A DNA stretch of 64,000 nucleotides from Fervidicola ferrireducens (GCF_001562425.1 NZ_LOED01000004.1:33204-97203), one strand, 5' to 3'. Counted from the first letter of the stretch, positions 16,501 to 26,244 are shown. Notes: generated by a model not told the origin, from the sequence alone. Numbers and translations: made by a program.

Positions 16501-17706
16501 TTAAAATGTAGTATACATGCGAAACATAGGAAGAACTGCTGATATTACCGTAAAACCTATAATTATCGACATTAAAAGAATTGCCAGCGGTTCAACTAAA
16601 GCCAAAACCCTCTGTTGTAAGGCATTAACTTCGTTATCATAAAAGTCTGCAGTTTTAAATAAAATTTCATCGAGCCTTCCGGATTCTATACCGGTCTGCA
16701 ACATCCTCAACATAAAGATGGGAAAAGATGAAGTTTTTAGGGAACTTGCCAATGTTTCCCCTTTTTTTATATTTTCTCTAGCTACCCGTAAGTCCAATTT
16801 AAATACATAATTGCTCATATTCTTTTCGGCCAGCTCGATAGCCTTTATCAAAGGTATGCCGCTTGACAACAAAATGCCGAGAATCCTGCAAAAATTGGCC
16901 GCATTATTGTTTTTTATTAAAAGCCCTAACACCGGCATATTAAGTAAAAATTTATCGATTTTGTAAGCTTTTTTTGAATTTTGCCTAAACCTGTGTTGAA
17001 TCAACAATATCGATATAATAATTAAAGTCAGAGAAATCGCAAGTCCTTTCGAATTAACAGTAATAGCTATAAAAATTTGAGTCGGCACCGGAAGGTAGAT
17101 TCCAGCTTGCGCAAACATATTAGAGTATAATGGCATTAAGGTGTATGATAAAAAATAGTAAACGGCTATACTTATAAGACCCAAAAAGGCCGGATAAATC
17201 ATGGAGGTTTTAAAACGCTGCCGGTATTTTGCAATTGTTTCAAAATACACCGCCAACTTTTTCAGGATGTCTTCTAACTTGCCCGAAATTTCCCCCGTTT
17301 CCACGGCATATACGAGTATATCCGGAAATATACCCGGTTGATTTTTGAAAGCTTCCGACAAAGTAAAACCCCTATTTAAATCTCTCATCATTTTTTTAAA
17401 AGTCCTCGCCAGGCCTGGATGGGAACTTTGCTGACATAAGACCGCAAGACAATCCATTACAGGCATGCCCACTTCAAGCATTCCGGACATCTGACGGCAA
17501 AAAAATGCGAGCTCATTATATTTTTTATTTAAAGAAATCTCTCCCAAAAAGTACAAAAAAGAATAGAAAGGATGTTTTTTAATGGTGACCGGATAGAACC
17601 CATTTTTTCTCAAGAGTTCAACGATGTCGGTTTCACTCTGCGTTTCGTAAACTCCATGCAATATTTCCCCTTTCAAGTTCTTACCGCGATAGTAATATAC
17701 AGCCAA
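16501..17706 (-). CDS. pilC: type II secretion / type IV pilus inner membrane platform protein
   Basis: GspF/PilC platform that transmits motion of the PilB ATPase to the growing fibre. It has two related GspF domains, with ELAFFCRQMSGMLEVGMPVM in the first and NAANFCRILGILLSSGIPLI in the second, and three membrane segments. The TTG at 17706 has GAGGTG nine bases upstream; a GTG at 17718 overlaps that site. It lies between pilB and the major pilin. Confidence 0.93.
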   Translation of the reverse strand: MAVYYYRGKNLKGEILHGVYETQSETDIVELLRKNGFYPVTIKKHPFYSFLYFLGEISLNKKYNELAFFCRQMSGMLEVGMPVMDCLAVLCQQSSHPGLARTFKKMMRDLNRGFTLSEAFKNQPGIFPDILVYAVETGEISGKLEDILKKLAVYFETIAKYRQRFKTSMIYPAFLGLISIAVYYFLSYTLMPLYSNMFAQAGIYLPVPTQIFIAITVNSKGLAISLTLIIISILLIQHRFRQNSKKAYKIDKFLLNMPVLGLLIKNNNAANFCRILGILLSSGIPLIKAIELAEKNMSNYVFKLDLRVARENIKKGETLASSLKTSSFPIFMLRMLQTGIESGRLDEILFKTADFYDNEVNALQQRVLALVEPLAILLMSIIIGFTVISAVLPMFRMYTTF

Positions 17707-17723
17707 TTGGAAGAACACCTCTT

Positions 17724-19427
17724 TTAATTAGAAAAAATAACCTTGATTATTTCTCTCGGTGTGGTTATCCCTTCAATAACTTTTTTTACTGCAGTTTCTC
17801 GAATGCTCCTAAAACCCATCTGCTTAGAAACTTTTGTAAATTCCTCGGTTAAATTTCCTCTAGTGATTAGTTCCCGATGCTTTTGAGTAAGGAGAAGAAT
17901 CTCTGCTATGACAGTTCTCCCGCTAAACCCCGACTTATTACACAGATTACAGCCTTTCCCGTGAAATAGTTTTTGGTTTACACCCAAACCTAATGCTATT
18001 AAGTCTTGCACCTCCGGTTGGTATTCTTCCTTACAGTATGGACATATTTTTCTTATCAACCTCTGTGAAACTACTCCTATTAAGCTGGAAGCTACCAATG
18101 ATGCCTCCACGCCCATACCGAGCAACCTAGTTATTGACCCAACCGCATCTCCTGTATGTAGAGTTGAAAGGACCAAATGTCCGGTAAGCGCAGCTCTTAC
18201 CGCTATCTCCGCCGTTTCCCTGTCCCTTATTTCCCCTACCATTATGACGTTTGGATCCTGCCTCAAAATTGAACGAAGGGCCTGGGCAAAAGTAACTCCA
18301 GCTTTTGGATTTATTTGTAATTGATTTATACCGTCAATTATGTATTCTACTGGATCTTCTAACGTAACTATGTTTTTTGATGAATTATTGATGTGATTCA
18401 GCATGGAATAAAGAGTCGTCGTTTTGCCACTTCCGGTCGGTCCAGTAACGAGTATCATTCCGTGCGGGAATTGGAGCATTTTCGATATTAAATCCAGTTC
18501 ATAGCTGTCAAATCCCAAGTATTTCAAATCCAGTGTCATCCGCTGATGATTGAATATTCTAAGGACCAGTTTTTCTCCGTGAATTGTAGGCATCGTCGAT
18601 ACCCTAATGTCATAGATGTTATCGTTAATAGGAAAATCAAAATGCCCATCCTGTGCAATTCTTTTCTGAGCTATATCCATGCCACCCATAATTTTAATTC
18701 TCGTAACTACGGAATCGAGAAGTTCTTTCGGCCATCTGATAACTTCAAATAACTCCCCGTCTATACGATACCTTACTCTGATCTCTTTTCCCTGGGGTTC
18801 TATATGGATGTCACTTGCGCCTTCAGAAATTGCCCTGAATAGAACGGTATTTACCAATTTTATTATTGGAGCGCTTTCTTCATCGTATAAATCCTCGTAT
18901 GATGATTCATCCTGAAGTCTAATACCTATGTTCTGTAGAACCTCTTTTATGGAATCTTTTGCCGAATAAAATATTTCTATTGCCCGCTCTATCTGAGTTT
19001 TCGATGCCAGAGCTATTTGAATCTCCTTTCCGGTTATAACCCTTAAGTCGTTTATCGCAACAACGTCTACAGGATCGCTTAAAGCTAAAGTAAGGACCCC
19101 TTCTTTATATTTGACTGGAAAAGCGTTATATTTTCTTGCAAGGCTCTCTGGTAGGAATTTTATGATCTCAGGATCGATATCATAAGCATTTAGATCCACA
19201 TAGGGTATTCCTAATTGAAATTCCAGGACTTCCATCAACAATTTTTCTTTTATCAACCCAAGCTCAACTAATATTTCACCAATTCGTTTCCCGGTCTTTT
19301 TTTGTAAATCCAGAGCATCTTCAAGCTGGTATTTGGAAATTATATTGTATTCTAACAATATTTCGCCAATTTTTTTAATCACCGTATCACCATTGTAGTA
19401 AATTTTTCCTACATGGTAAATATTCAA
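17724..19427 (-). CDS. pilB: type II secretion / type IV pilus assembly ATPase
   Basis: Hexameric ATPase of the GspE/PilB family that powers pilin assembly. It has an N-terminal MshEN domain (about 20-160), GPTGSGKTTT (329-338), the Asp box EDPVEY (357-362), GEIRDRETAEIA (398-409), and a zinc-binding tetracysteine (CPYC and CNLC). The start is uncertain: TTG at 19427 or GTG at 19382, neither with a strong site. No PilT retraction ATPase is present in the window. Confidence 0.93.
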   Translation of the reverse strand: MNIYHVGKIYYNGDTVIKKIGEILLEYNIISKYQLEDALDLQKKTGKRIGEILVELGLIKEKLLMEVLEFQLGIPYVDLNAYDIDPEIIKFLPESLARKYNAFPVKYKEGVLTLALSDPVDVVAINDLRVITGKEIQIALASKTQIERAIEIFYSAKDSIKEVLQNIGIRLQDESSYEDLYDEESAPIIKLVNTVLFRAISEGASDIHIEPQGKEIRVRYRIDGELFEVIRWPKELLDSVVTRIKIMGGMDIAQKRIAQDGHFDFPINDNIYDIRVSTMPTIHGEKLVLRIFNHQRMTLDLKYLGFDSYELDLISKMLQFPHGMILVTGPTGSGKTTTLYSMLNHINNSSKNIVTLEDPVEYIIDGINQLQINPKAGVTFAQALRSILRQDPNVIMVGEIRDRETAEIAVRAALTGHLVLSTLHTGDAVGSITRLLGMGVEASLVASSLIGVVSQRLIRKICPYCKEEYQPEVQDLIALGLGVNQKLFHGKGCNLCNKSGFSGRTVIAEILLLTQKHRELITRGNLTEEFTKVSKQMGFRSIRETAVKKVIEGITTPREIIKVIFSN

Positions 19428-19489
19428 CGTTATTTTTCAAATTCCTCTAAAAAGCCATAAAAAAAATTGCCTTGTAAAGTTGATAAAAC

Positions 19490-20002
19490 CTAAAATTTCG
19501 TCAAGAGACCTCTTTTTTCCATAAAATCGATCAATTTTTTCTCAAAACGCCTTATAATTCTTGTCCAGAAAAACTCTTGTTCACTTATCGGTTTTACCAA
19601 TATAACCATCATTCCCATCCTTTTGGCCCCCAAGACATCCGTAAATAACTGGTCTCCTACAAAAGCGGTTTCCTTTGCCGAAGTCCCCGTAATTTCCAAT
19701 CCTTTTAAAAAGATTTTTTTGCCCGGTTTAAAAGCTCCTGTTACGGCGGGAATCCCCAATTTTTTCGAGCACTCTATTATTCTCCGAGCTAGATTGTTCG
19801 ACACTATACAAAATTTAAAGCCTTTTGCCTTGCCTTTTTCAATCCATTCTATAAGTTCATCGTTCACCTCGCTGGAATTCCATGGAACGAGCGTATTATC
19901 CAGATCTATTAATATAGCTTTGATATCGTTTTTTTTCAAATAGTCAAAATCTATTTCGAAGATGTCCATAACGTAAAAATCTGGCAAAAATAAGTTCCAC
20001 AT
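19490..20002 (-). CDS. yqeG: YqeG family HAD IIIA-type phosphatase
   Basis: HAD-superfamily hydrolase with motif I ILIDLDNTLVPW (about 31-42), motif II CIVSNN, a Lys in PGKKIF, and motif IV FVGDQLFTDVLGAKRMG. 170 residues, as usual. The substrate is not established; it is related to phosphatidylglycerophosphate phosphatases. The ATG has CGGAGG upstream. It lies between pilB and sigK. Confidence 0.9.
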   Translation of the reverse strand: MWNLFLPDFYVMDIFEIDFDYLKKNDIKAILIDLDNTLVPWNSSEVNDELIEWIEKGKAKGFKFCIVSNNLARRIIECSKKLGIPAVTGAFKPGKKIFLKGLEITGTSAKETAFVGDQLFTDVLGAKRMGMMVILVKPISEQEFFWTRIIRRFEKKLIDFMEKRGLLTKF

Positions 20003-20068
20003 AAAGGCCTCCGTAAAAAATAATTTAAATAAAAAAGCGCATATAAATTATATCATACTACGAGCCGG

Positions 20069-20788
20069 TTAACTGCAGCCTTCTGAAAAAAACTCATTAA
20101 ATAATTTTTTTATCGCCTTTTTTTCTATTCTAGATACATAAGATCTAGAAATCCCCAATATCTTGGCTGTTTCTCTCTGAGTTCTTACTTTGCCATCGTA
20201 TAACCCGTACCTCAATTCTATTACCCTTTTTTCGCGTTCTTCCAGAACCGTTCCCACTTTGTCTCGGAGTTTCTTTAGCTGAAATTTATTCGTTATTTCA
20301 TCTATTATAGCATCGGAATCGGTGCCTAATACGTCCATCAGAGAAATTTCATTGCCTTCCTTGTCGACACCTATGGGATCCTGCAAAGACACTTCAACCT
20401 TCGTTTTCTTTGTCGAACGAAGATTCATCAAAATTTCGTTTTCTATGCATCGTGCAGCGTAAGTGGCCAGTCGGTTACCCTTGCTTTCATTAAACGTATT
20501 TATGGCTTTTATTAACCCGATAGTGCCTATAGAAATCAGGTCATCCATATCTTCTCCAGTATTAGCGAATTTTTTAACTATGTGGGCAACTAGTCTCAAA
20601 TTCCGTTCTATTAATATGTTTTTAGCCTCTTCGTCACCTTTTTTATATAGTTCGAGATATTTTTCTTCTTCTTCAGGAGTGAGCGGTTGCGGAAAAGTAT
20701 TATTGTTATTGATGTACCCCATCCATGTAAGCAGTTCTTTAAAAAATAAAAAACCCAAAGTCAAAAGGGAAGACAGGACGCCTTCCAT
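20069..20788 (-). CDS. sigK: RNA polymerase sporulation sigma factor SigK (pro-sigma-K)
   Basis: Late mother-cell sigma factor that controls coat and cortex genes. A hydrophobic pro-sequence (about 1-23, [18 protein letters not shown]) precedes the mature protein, so processing by a membrane protease is expected. Region 2 has [17 protein letters not shown], region 4 has [20 protein letters not shown]. The 239-residue frame is continuous: there is no skin-like element interrupting it. The ATG has AGGAGG upstream. Confidence 0.95.
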   Translation of the reverse strand: MEGVLSSLLTLGFLFFKELLTWMGYINNNNTFPQPLTPEEEEKYLELYKKGDEEAKNILIERNLRLVAHIVKKFANTGEDMDDLISIGTIGLIKAINTFNESKGNRLATYAARCIENEILMNLRSTKKTKVEVSLQDPIGVDKEGNEISLMDVLGTDSDAIIDEITNKFQLKKLRDKVGTVLEEREKRVIELRYGLYDGKVRTQRETAKILGISRSYVSRIEKKAIKKLFNEFFSEGCS

Positions 20789-20848
20789 TTGAATCCTCCT
20801 TCCTCGCGTACCTATATAATATGACTTTGGGTGAAAAGAAGTGCATGT

Positions 20849-22438
20849 TTACTTTCCGTTCAAAAAATAAATTTCTTCTGCAATTTTTCTAAAGACAGGA
20901 GCCGCTTTTAAAGGACCTGACTGCCCTTTTTCTATAAAAACGGCTATGATATATCGTGGATTGTCCGCCGGGAAATATCCCACAAACCATGCATGATTAG
21001 TTCCGTCGCCCAGTTCGGCGGTTCCTGTCTTCCCTGCCGCTTTAAAAACATCTTCCGAAGGAGCTGCGAACAAGCCGCTTCCGTAATCGACCACTGCCTC
21101 GAGAGCTTCTCTTACCTTCCTTACGGTATCCGATGAAATTATTCTCTCCGCCTCTTTTTCTTTAAATTCCAGCTGCTTTACGACTCCGTCTTTATCAACC
21201 ACTTTTTTTACAAGCAATGGAGGTTTTCTAAGGCCGTCGTTCGCTATAATGAACATGATTTGTGCTGCTTGTAACGGCGTAATTTGAAGGTTCCCCTGCC
21301 CTATCGAAAGATTGCCCAGATCGGCATAATAAACATTCTTGTAAGGTGGAATGTAACCAGGTTTTTCTTCCGGCAGTATATCCAATACCGTTTTACCCAA
21401 ACCAAATTTCTCCGCGTATTCTAAAATCCTCTCTTTGCCCAACTTTATTCCAAGTTCTATAAAAACAGAATTACAAGAATGAGCGAAAGCCTCTTTTAGG
21501 GTAATACGTCCGTGACCACCCTTTTCATAGCTGCTGCAACGGATTACATTTCCTCCTACCTCTATTGAACCTGTACAAAAAAATTCATCATCGAGTGTTG
21601 CAATCTTTTCTTCCAGAGCGGCAGAAAGAACTACGATTTTAAATATCGAGCCTGGTATGTAAGCTTGCACAGCTCTATTTATAAGAGGTGAATCTTCACC
21701 TTTAATGTACTTCTCAAGCTCATATTGTTTATAATTCGGTCTACTTGCCATCGCCAAAATCTCACCACTATCAGCATCCATTACGACAACGGCGCCTTTT
21801 TTTACCGATTGATCCATAATTCTTTCCACTATGGATTGTATTTTACTGTCAATTGTCAGATAGACTCCCCACTTTTCTTCGCCGGATGCATCTTTCGATA
21901 TTCCCGGTATGGGTTGCCCCAAACCGTCGAAAAATATATTTGCTTTTTTGTCTCCTTCCAAAATTTGATTGAAAGCTTTTTCTATCCCCGCCTTTCCGTT
22001 GTACCCAACCAGATGAGTAGCAAGGGCACTAGATCCATAACGCATCTTTTTTGAATAAATAAAAATACCAGGGGTCTTGCCGATAAACTTTTTAGTAATT
22101 TCCAAATTTATGTCCGATAACTTTATACTCTTAGGTTCGTCCGAGTTTGTTTTAGTTAGGACGTTATTTTTCTGCAGAAATTCAATTTCAGTATCTTTTA
22201 GCCACTTTGGAGAAATATAGACATACTTTTCTTCGTAAGAACCCAAAAGAGATTCACCGTTCCTGTCAAAAATTCCACCCCGTGTTACTTCCCCCGAAAC
22301 TCCCCGCCATTGAGCCATAGCTTTGCTGGATAAGTAATCGTGAGATAATATTTGAATATCAAAAATCCTTAATATTAAAACTCCTGTTAAAAAAAATATA
22401 AAGGCGAACAAAAAACTTATTCTATCGCCCTTATTCAC
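20849..22438 (-). CDS. class B penicillin-binding protein (peptidoglycan transpeptidase)
   Basis: Transpeptidase that cross-links peptidoglycan. One N-terminal membrane anchor (about 9-28), a dimerisation domain, then the catalytic domain with SIFK (about 264-267), SCN (about 321-323) and KTGT (about 470-473). There are no PASTA repeats, unlike SpoVD of Bacillus. Its position beside sigK hints at a sporulation or elongation role, which is inference. The GTG at 22438 has GGGTGA upstream; a TTG lies two codons earlier. Confidence 0.9.
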   Translation of the reverse strand: MNKGDRISFLFAFIFFLTGVLILRIFDIQILSHDYLSSKAMAQWRGVSGEVTRGGIFDRNGESLLGSYEEKYVYISPKWLKDTEIEFLQKNNVLTKTNSDEPKSIKLSDINLEITKKFIGKTPGIFIYSKKMRYGSSALATHLVGYNGKAGIEKAFNQILEGDKKANIFFDGLGQPIPGISKDASGEEKWGVYLTIDSKIQSIVERIMDQSVKKGAVVVMDADSGEILAMASRPNYKQYELEKYIKGEDSPLINRAVQAYIPGSIFKIVVLSAALEEKIATLDDEFFCTGSIEVGGNVIRCSSYEKGGHGRITLKEAFAHSCNSVFIELGIKLGKERILEYAEKFGLGKTVLDILPEEKPGYIPPYKNVYYADLGNLSIGQGNLQITPLQAAQIMFIIANDGLRKPPLLVKKVVDKDGVVKQLEFKEKEAERIISSDTVRKVREALEAVVDYGSGLFAAPSEDVFKAAGKTGTAELGDGTNHAWFVGYFPADNPRYIIAVFIEKGQSGPLKAAPVFRKIAEEIYFLNGK

Positions 22439-22494
22439 ATACAATCACCCATATATAGATTTTCACTTTTTAATTTTTTTATGCTATATAAAAA

Positions 22495-23586
22495 TTACCT
22501 TTTTTGTTCGCTTTCTTTTTTAGCTTTAAGATGTTCTTCGTATGTTTTGCTAAAAGTATGCGAACCATCCTTATTTGCTACGAAGTATAGATAATCCACA
22601 TCTGCTGGATTTAAAACAGCCTTTATGGACTCCATTCCAGGTGAAGATATGGGCCCAGGAGGAAGCCCGGAATTAATGTAAGTATTGTAAGGTGATTCTA
22701 TCTTGAGGTCTTCAAGAGTAAGCACCTCTTTATGCTCTTTAAGTACATATTCTACAGTTGCACATGACTGAAGCGGCATGCCCTTTTTCAATCTATTCAG
22801 AAAAACGGCAGCAATAACTGGTTTTTCACTGTTCAATTTTGCTTCTCTTTCTACTATAGAAGCCAGCGTAATCACTTGATATGTATTAAGCCCCAGCTTT
22901 TTTTCCTTTTCTAGAAATTCTCCATTTCTATAATATACATCGTAAAATCTTTTTATCATTGCATCTATGTACAAGCTTACAGGGCTGTCTTCCGGCAAGT
23001 AGTACGTATCAGGAAACAAAAAGCCTTCCAACGTTGCTCCTGCCGGTAACGTCTTTAAAAATGGATATTTATCTTCAAATAGCGAAGGAACAGCCAATCT
23101 CAAAAATTCCTCTTTGGCGGCAAGTCCATTGGACTCAAACACTTCGGCTATTTTTTCCAAAGTCAACCCCTCAGGAATAGTCACCTTTTTCAGCGCCACT
23201 TCTCCTTTTACAAATTTATCTACCATCTCCGGAAGGCTCATGGCATAATTTAAACGGTAGCAGCCGCTTTTAAATTTTGTATCAAGTCGATTTATTTTCG
23301 TATATATTAAAAAAATAAGAGAATTCTTTATCAATCCTTCCTTTTTCAGACTTTCGCCTATGGTCTTTGCCGTCATACCCCTTGTTATCTCAAAGGATAC
23401 TGTGTCTAGCCTTTTTGGATTCGCCGGCGACAGCATCCAAAAGTACCACCAAACCGCAGAAAGACTCAAGAGTAAAGGTATCGCTACAAAAAGCAGCCTC
23501 CATCGCCGTATTTTCTGTCTCCACAGGCTATCCCTAAGCTTTTGCCAGTAAACTTTTATATCTTGCAAGTAAAACCCCACCTTCAT
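22495..23586 (-). CDS. mltG: endolytic transglycosylase MltG
   Basis: Membrane-bound lytic transglycosylase that cuts nascent glycan strands and sets their length. Membrane segment at about residues 29-51, a LysM-like subdomain, and the YceG catalytic domain with ASIVEREAK containing the catalytic Glu, FLNRLKKGMPLQSCATVEY, PYNTYINSGLPPGPI and YFVANKDGSHTFSKTYEEH. The ATG overlaps the queT stop. Confidence 0.94.
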   Translation of the reverse strand: MKVGFYLQDIKVYWQKLRDSLWRQKIRRWRLLFVAIPLLLSLSAVWWYFWMLSPANPKRLDTVSFEITRGMTAKTIGESLKKEGLIKNSLIFLIYTKINRLDTKFKSGCYRLNYAMSLPEMVDKFVKGEVALKKVTIPEGLTLEKIAEVFESNGLAAKEEFLRLAVPSLFEDKYPFLKTLPAGATLEGFLFPDTYYLPEDSPVSLYIDAMIKRFYDVYYRNGEFLEKEKKLGLNTYQVITLASIVEREAKLNSEKPVIAAVFLNRLKKGMPLQSCATVEYVLKEHKEVLTLEDLKIESPYNTYINSGLPPGPISSPGMESIKAVLNPADVDYLYFVANKDGSHTFSKTYEEHLKAKKESEQKR

Positions 23587-24059
23587 CGAGCTTTATCGAA
23601 ATATCTTCTCAAGCCTGTCCTTTTTATAAATAGCAACATAGGTATTCCCAGAAAACCGACAGCGATAAGCTCTCCAAGCGCAATGTAGGAGGCAGTAAGA
23701 GCATAAGGCATATCATATAGCAAGCTGAGATAATACGATACTCCAAGAGCGTTAAGTATTATAGGCGGAATTGCTCCCAGGAACGGATTCGGCATTTTAC
23801 TGGTCAAATATGCGGCAACCAGGGTTATAAGACTTCCTCCATATACATCCCACGGACCCAAACCTCCGAGTAAATTCGCCAAGAAACAGCCCACAAAAAG
23901 ACCGGGCACTGCAGAACTTTCTATTAAAGGCAAAAGAGTAAGAGCTTCGGAAACCCGCACTTGCAGTGGCCCATAACTTATGGGTTTTAAAAAATACGTC
24001 AATGCAGCATATATTCCGGCTATTACCGAAGCGCGTACGATATACCTGATAGATCTCAC
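23583..24059 (-). CDS. queT: QueT family queuosine-precursor transporter
   Basis: Membrane substrate-binding component of an ECF-type importer, thought to take up preQ0/preQ1. About five membrane segments; the motif SYGPLQVRVSEALTLLPLI and the GLFVGCFLANLLGG stretch are diagnostic. The GTG at 24059 gives a family-like N-terminus and has AGGATG upstream; a TTG at 24080 is in frame but lies at the junction with the inserted tnpB element. It overlaps mltG. The tgt and queA genes at 53-56 kb use the same pathway. Confidence 0.85.
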   Translation of the reverse strand: MRSIRYIVRASVIAGIYAALTYFLKPISYGPLQVRVSEALTLLPLIESSAVPGLFVGCFLANLLGGLGPWDVYGGSLITLVAAYLTSKMPNPFLGAIPPIILNALGVSYYLSLLYDMPYALTASYIALGELIAVGFLGIPMLLFIKRTGLRRYFDKAR

Positions 24060-24072
24060 TAAGCTTTCATCC

Positions 24073-24375
24073 TGGTTCAAAAAACTTGACTGTTTTTATC
24101 TCCAGCCAAGTCGGCCCCCAGACCAGGCTTTCGCCTCCTTTCCGGATATTTGATTTGCCCTCCGAGGGGCAGGGCGACAGGGGACCTCGGCCCGGGAGTC
24201 CCACCCGGAACCCGAGCAGGGCGGTTCCCCGCCCTCTTGTCCCGGCCCCAACCAGCACGGACTTAACGGGGTGCAGAGCACCCGCGGATTTGGGTTTCCC
24301 GCAACAAGGGCAACCGCCGCCCGAGCCGCTCTGTTAGAGACGCCTACCGGTTTGTCCGACACCGGCTAAACGGGG
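24073..24375 (-). ncRNA. candidate omega-RNA / right-end region of the tnpB element
   Basis: Directly downstream of tnpB, about 300 bases are strikingly GC-rich with many short inverted stretches (for example GAGGGCGGGGAACCGCCCTGC on the RNA, shortened here to its core GGGCGG/CCGCCC), unlike the AT-rich genome. In IS200/IS605 elements this position encodes the guide RNA of TnpB, ending at the right end of the element. The last transcribed bases before queT are CAGTCAAG. Role inferred from position and composition only; small ORFs here are not genes. Confidence 0.45.
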
Positions 24376-26063
24376 TCAACGTAAGGACAGGACGAGCTTT
24401 TTGAGGTCATGCCAGACGGAGTAATACGCCTCCTGCTGCCACTGAGCAAGTCCGTTGTGCAGCAGGAGCTTCCCTTCCAGCCACCTCAAGCAGGCCCTGA
24501 CCCTACGGGTCATCCCTCTTCCTTCCCTCGGTGTATAAGGATCGACCTTACAGGTCAGGTTTTGCTTGATTTGGGCTACTAGTTGTTTAAGCTCTTTCGT
24601 TATCCGTTCCTTAAAGCCCATCACCCGGCGGCCTATGCTCAGCGCCGCAGCGCAATGCACTAGAACGGCGTAACGCTCCATGTACTTCCAGTAACCAATG
24701 GTGGACGTGTGCCGGGCAGGCACGAGCTTAAAGGACACCCCTTCCTTGACAGCCCTCCTGCCCACCGCTTCCACCATTTTCGCAAAGGGAAAGTTTGAAG
24801 CCATTCGGTTGAAGTTTTTGCTGGTGTCCAGCCTGTCCTTGCCAAAATCGAGGTCCTCCAAGATAATCGGCTTACCCAAAAGAATGGCTATGTCAACTAC
24901 TACTTTGGCCAGGACGCCTATCAGGTAGTCCCGCCGGAAGCCGGAAGCATAGGTCAGGTCGGGTAATCTGATGTAGAGAAAGCCGTTCGGGTAAGTGATG
25001 AGCTGAAACTCTCCTTCATACTTGCCCAGATTGCCGGGGCAGGGGACACGGAAGTCTTCCGGCCACGGCTCAGGCTAGCCCAAAGCACTTACATTGCACA
25101 ATGCCACCCCATCAGGGTTGGTGTCCAGGGCTAAACAACCTTTAGTAAAGTCGGGCTCCCGCACCACGCCAAAGTCGAAAGTCAGATGCACTATATAGCG
25201 GCCTTCCGGGGTACGGACCAGCTCTACTGTGTAAGGCAGCTTCATAGTCAGCCACATCCGCAGCAGGTCCCGGTACTTCTCTGACAGCCACAGCCTGCCC
25301 TCCACCCTGGGAGCATGGCTCATCTTGGAACGGCCAAGGGCGTCTTCGCCCACCTTCTCCGAGAGGTGGGAAATAGTCGCCGCCAAGTAAAATTCCCCTT
25401 CATGGTGGGTTACTTTTATGTTCGGATTGCCACCCTTTGTCTCGTCTCCCCGGGAGTAGAGGCGGTTTTTGCGGGCGGCCTGCCACTCCTCCGCGTGGTC
25501 CGACCTTTGCAGACCCTTTCCCACAGTTTTCTCCCGCCAAACACCACCCCGGGTACGGTCCCGTTTTCCCGGTGAGCCCCCAGTTCGGCTAGCTTCTCCT
25601 CTAAAGACGCTACCCGGTTGTTCCGCCCCTTGACCACCAGGCGGAGTTTTTCAACAATGTCCGGGACATCGCCTTTCCTCTCTGCTTTCACCAGCTTCCT
25701 CATAGCGAGGCCGAGCTTCTTCCTCGCCCGGCCCAGCTTCTTTTCCGTCTCCTCAATCTCCAACTCCAGTAACTCTTTTTGGGAGTCCAGTAAAGCTTGT
25801 ACCTTAAGCCTGGCGTCGTCCGCATAGCGGGAGTTGAGTCCGAAGAGCTTCTGGCCAAGTTTTTTGATCTCATCACGGGAAGTGCCTTCCAAGAGCTGGT
25901 TGAAAGCCCACCGCATGCAGGCACAGAAAAGACGCATCTCTGTCACAAGAGGGTCTTCCTCTCCCCGGCTCCATTTCCGCGAGCGAAAGGCCGGGTAGAT
26001 CTCCGGAAAGAACTCCCCGCACACAGTCATGCTAAATTTGTCCTTCTCGTGTCTCTTCGGCAT
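24376..26063 (-). pseudogene. tnpB: broken IS200/IS605-type tnpB-related gene (RuvC nuclease)
   Basis: Three pieces of one TnpB-like protein are read in order: 26063 to about 25500 (helical N-terminus, VVFGGRKLW), then a frameshift near 25500, then 25524-25075 (NRLYSRGDETKGGN, first RuvC motif LALDTNPDG), then an in-frame TAG at 25075-25077, then continuing in the same frame to 24376 (second motif IILEDLDFG, third region TSTIGYWKYMERYAVLVHCA). No CxxC zinc ribbon is visible and the third RuvC position reads His, as in the zinc-less TnpB-related lineage. The locus is GC-rich compared with its surroundings, a sign of transfer. Likely inactive. Confidence 0.82.
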
Positions 26064-26244
26064 CCCGTATCAGCTCCCGAAAGCCCTGCCGGATTTTTCT
26101 GCCACCCCTCGCACCATACAGCCGGGCTGAAAAAGAAGTCACTACAGCCAGCAAATCCTCCTTGATTTTTTTTACTCCTATTTTAGTTTATCGCTAAAGC
26201 CCTTCCGCGTCAACTTGAACCACTTTCTATGGAAAATATCCTCC

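Larger units (their letters stand above)
24073..26222 (-). mobile_element. IS200/IS605-like element carrying tnpB only, inserted upstream of queT
   Basis: The element comprises a left end (about 26064-26222), the decayed tnpB, and a GC-rich right end. No tnpA transposase is present. The boundaries carry an 8-bp inverted pair TGGTTCAA at 24073-24080 and its complement at 26215-26222, followed inward by CTTGAC or GTTGAC. A good Shine-Dalgarno AAAGGAGGA (26241-26249, minus strand) outside the right boundary looks like part of an older queT leader. Ends are inferred, not proven. Confidence 0.6.

Noticed and set aside
20069..20788. A skin-like element interrupting sigK
   Set aside because: The sigK frame is continuous from the pro-sequence to region 4.
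24086..24362. Three overlapping open frames of 60-88 residues
   Set aside because: They are Pro/Gly/Arg-rich frames from a GC-rich stretch at the end of the tnpB element and resemble no protein.
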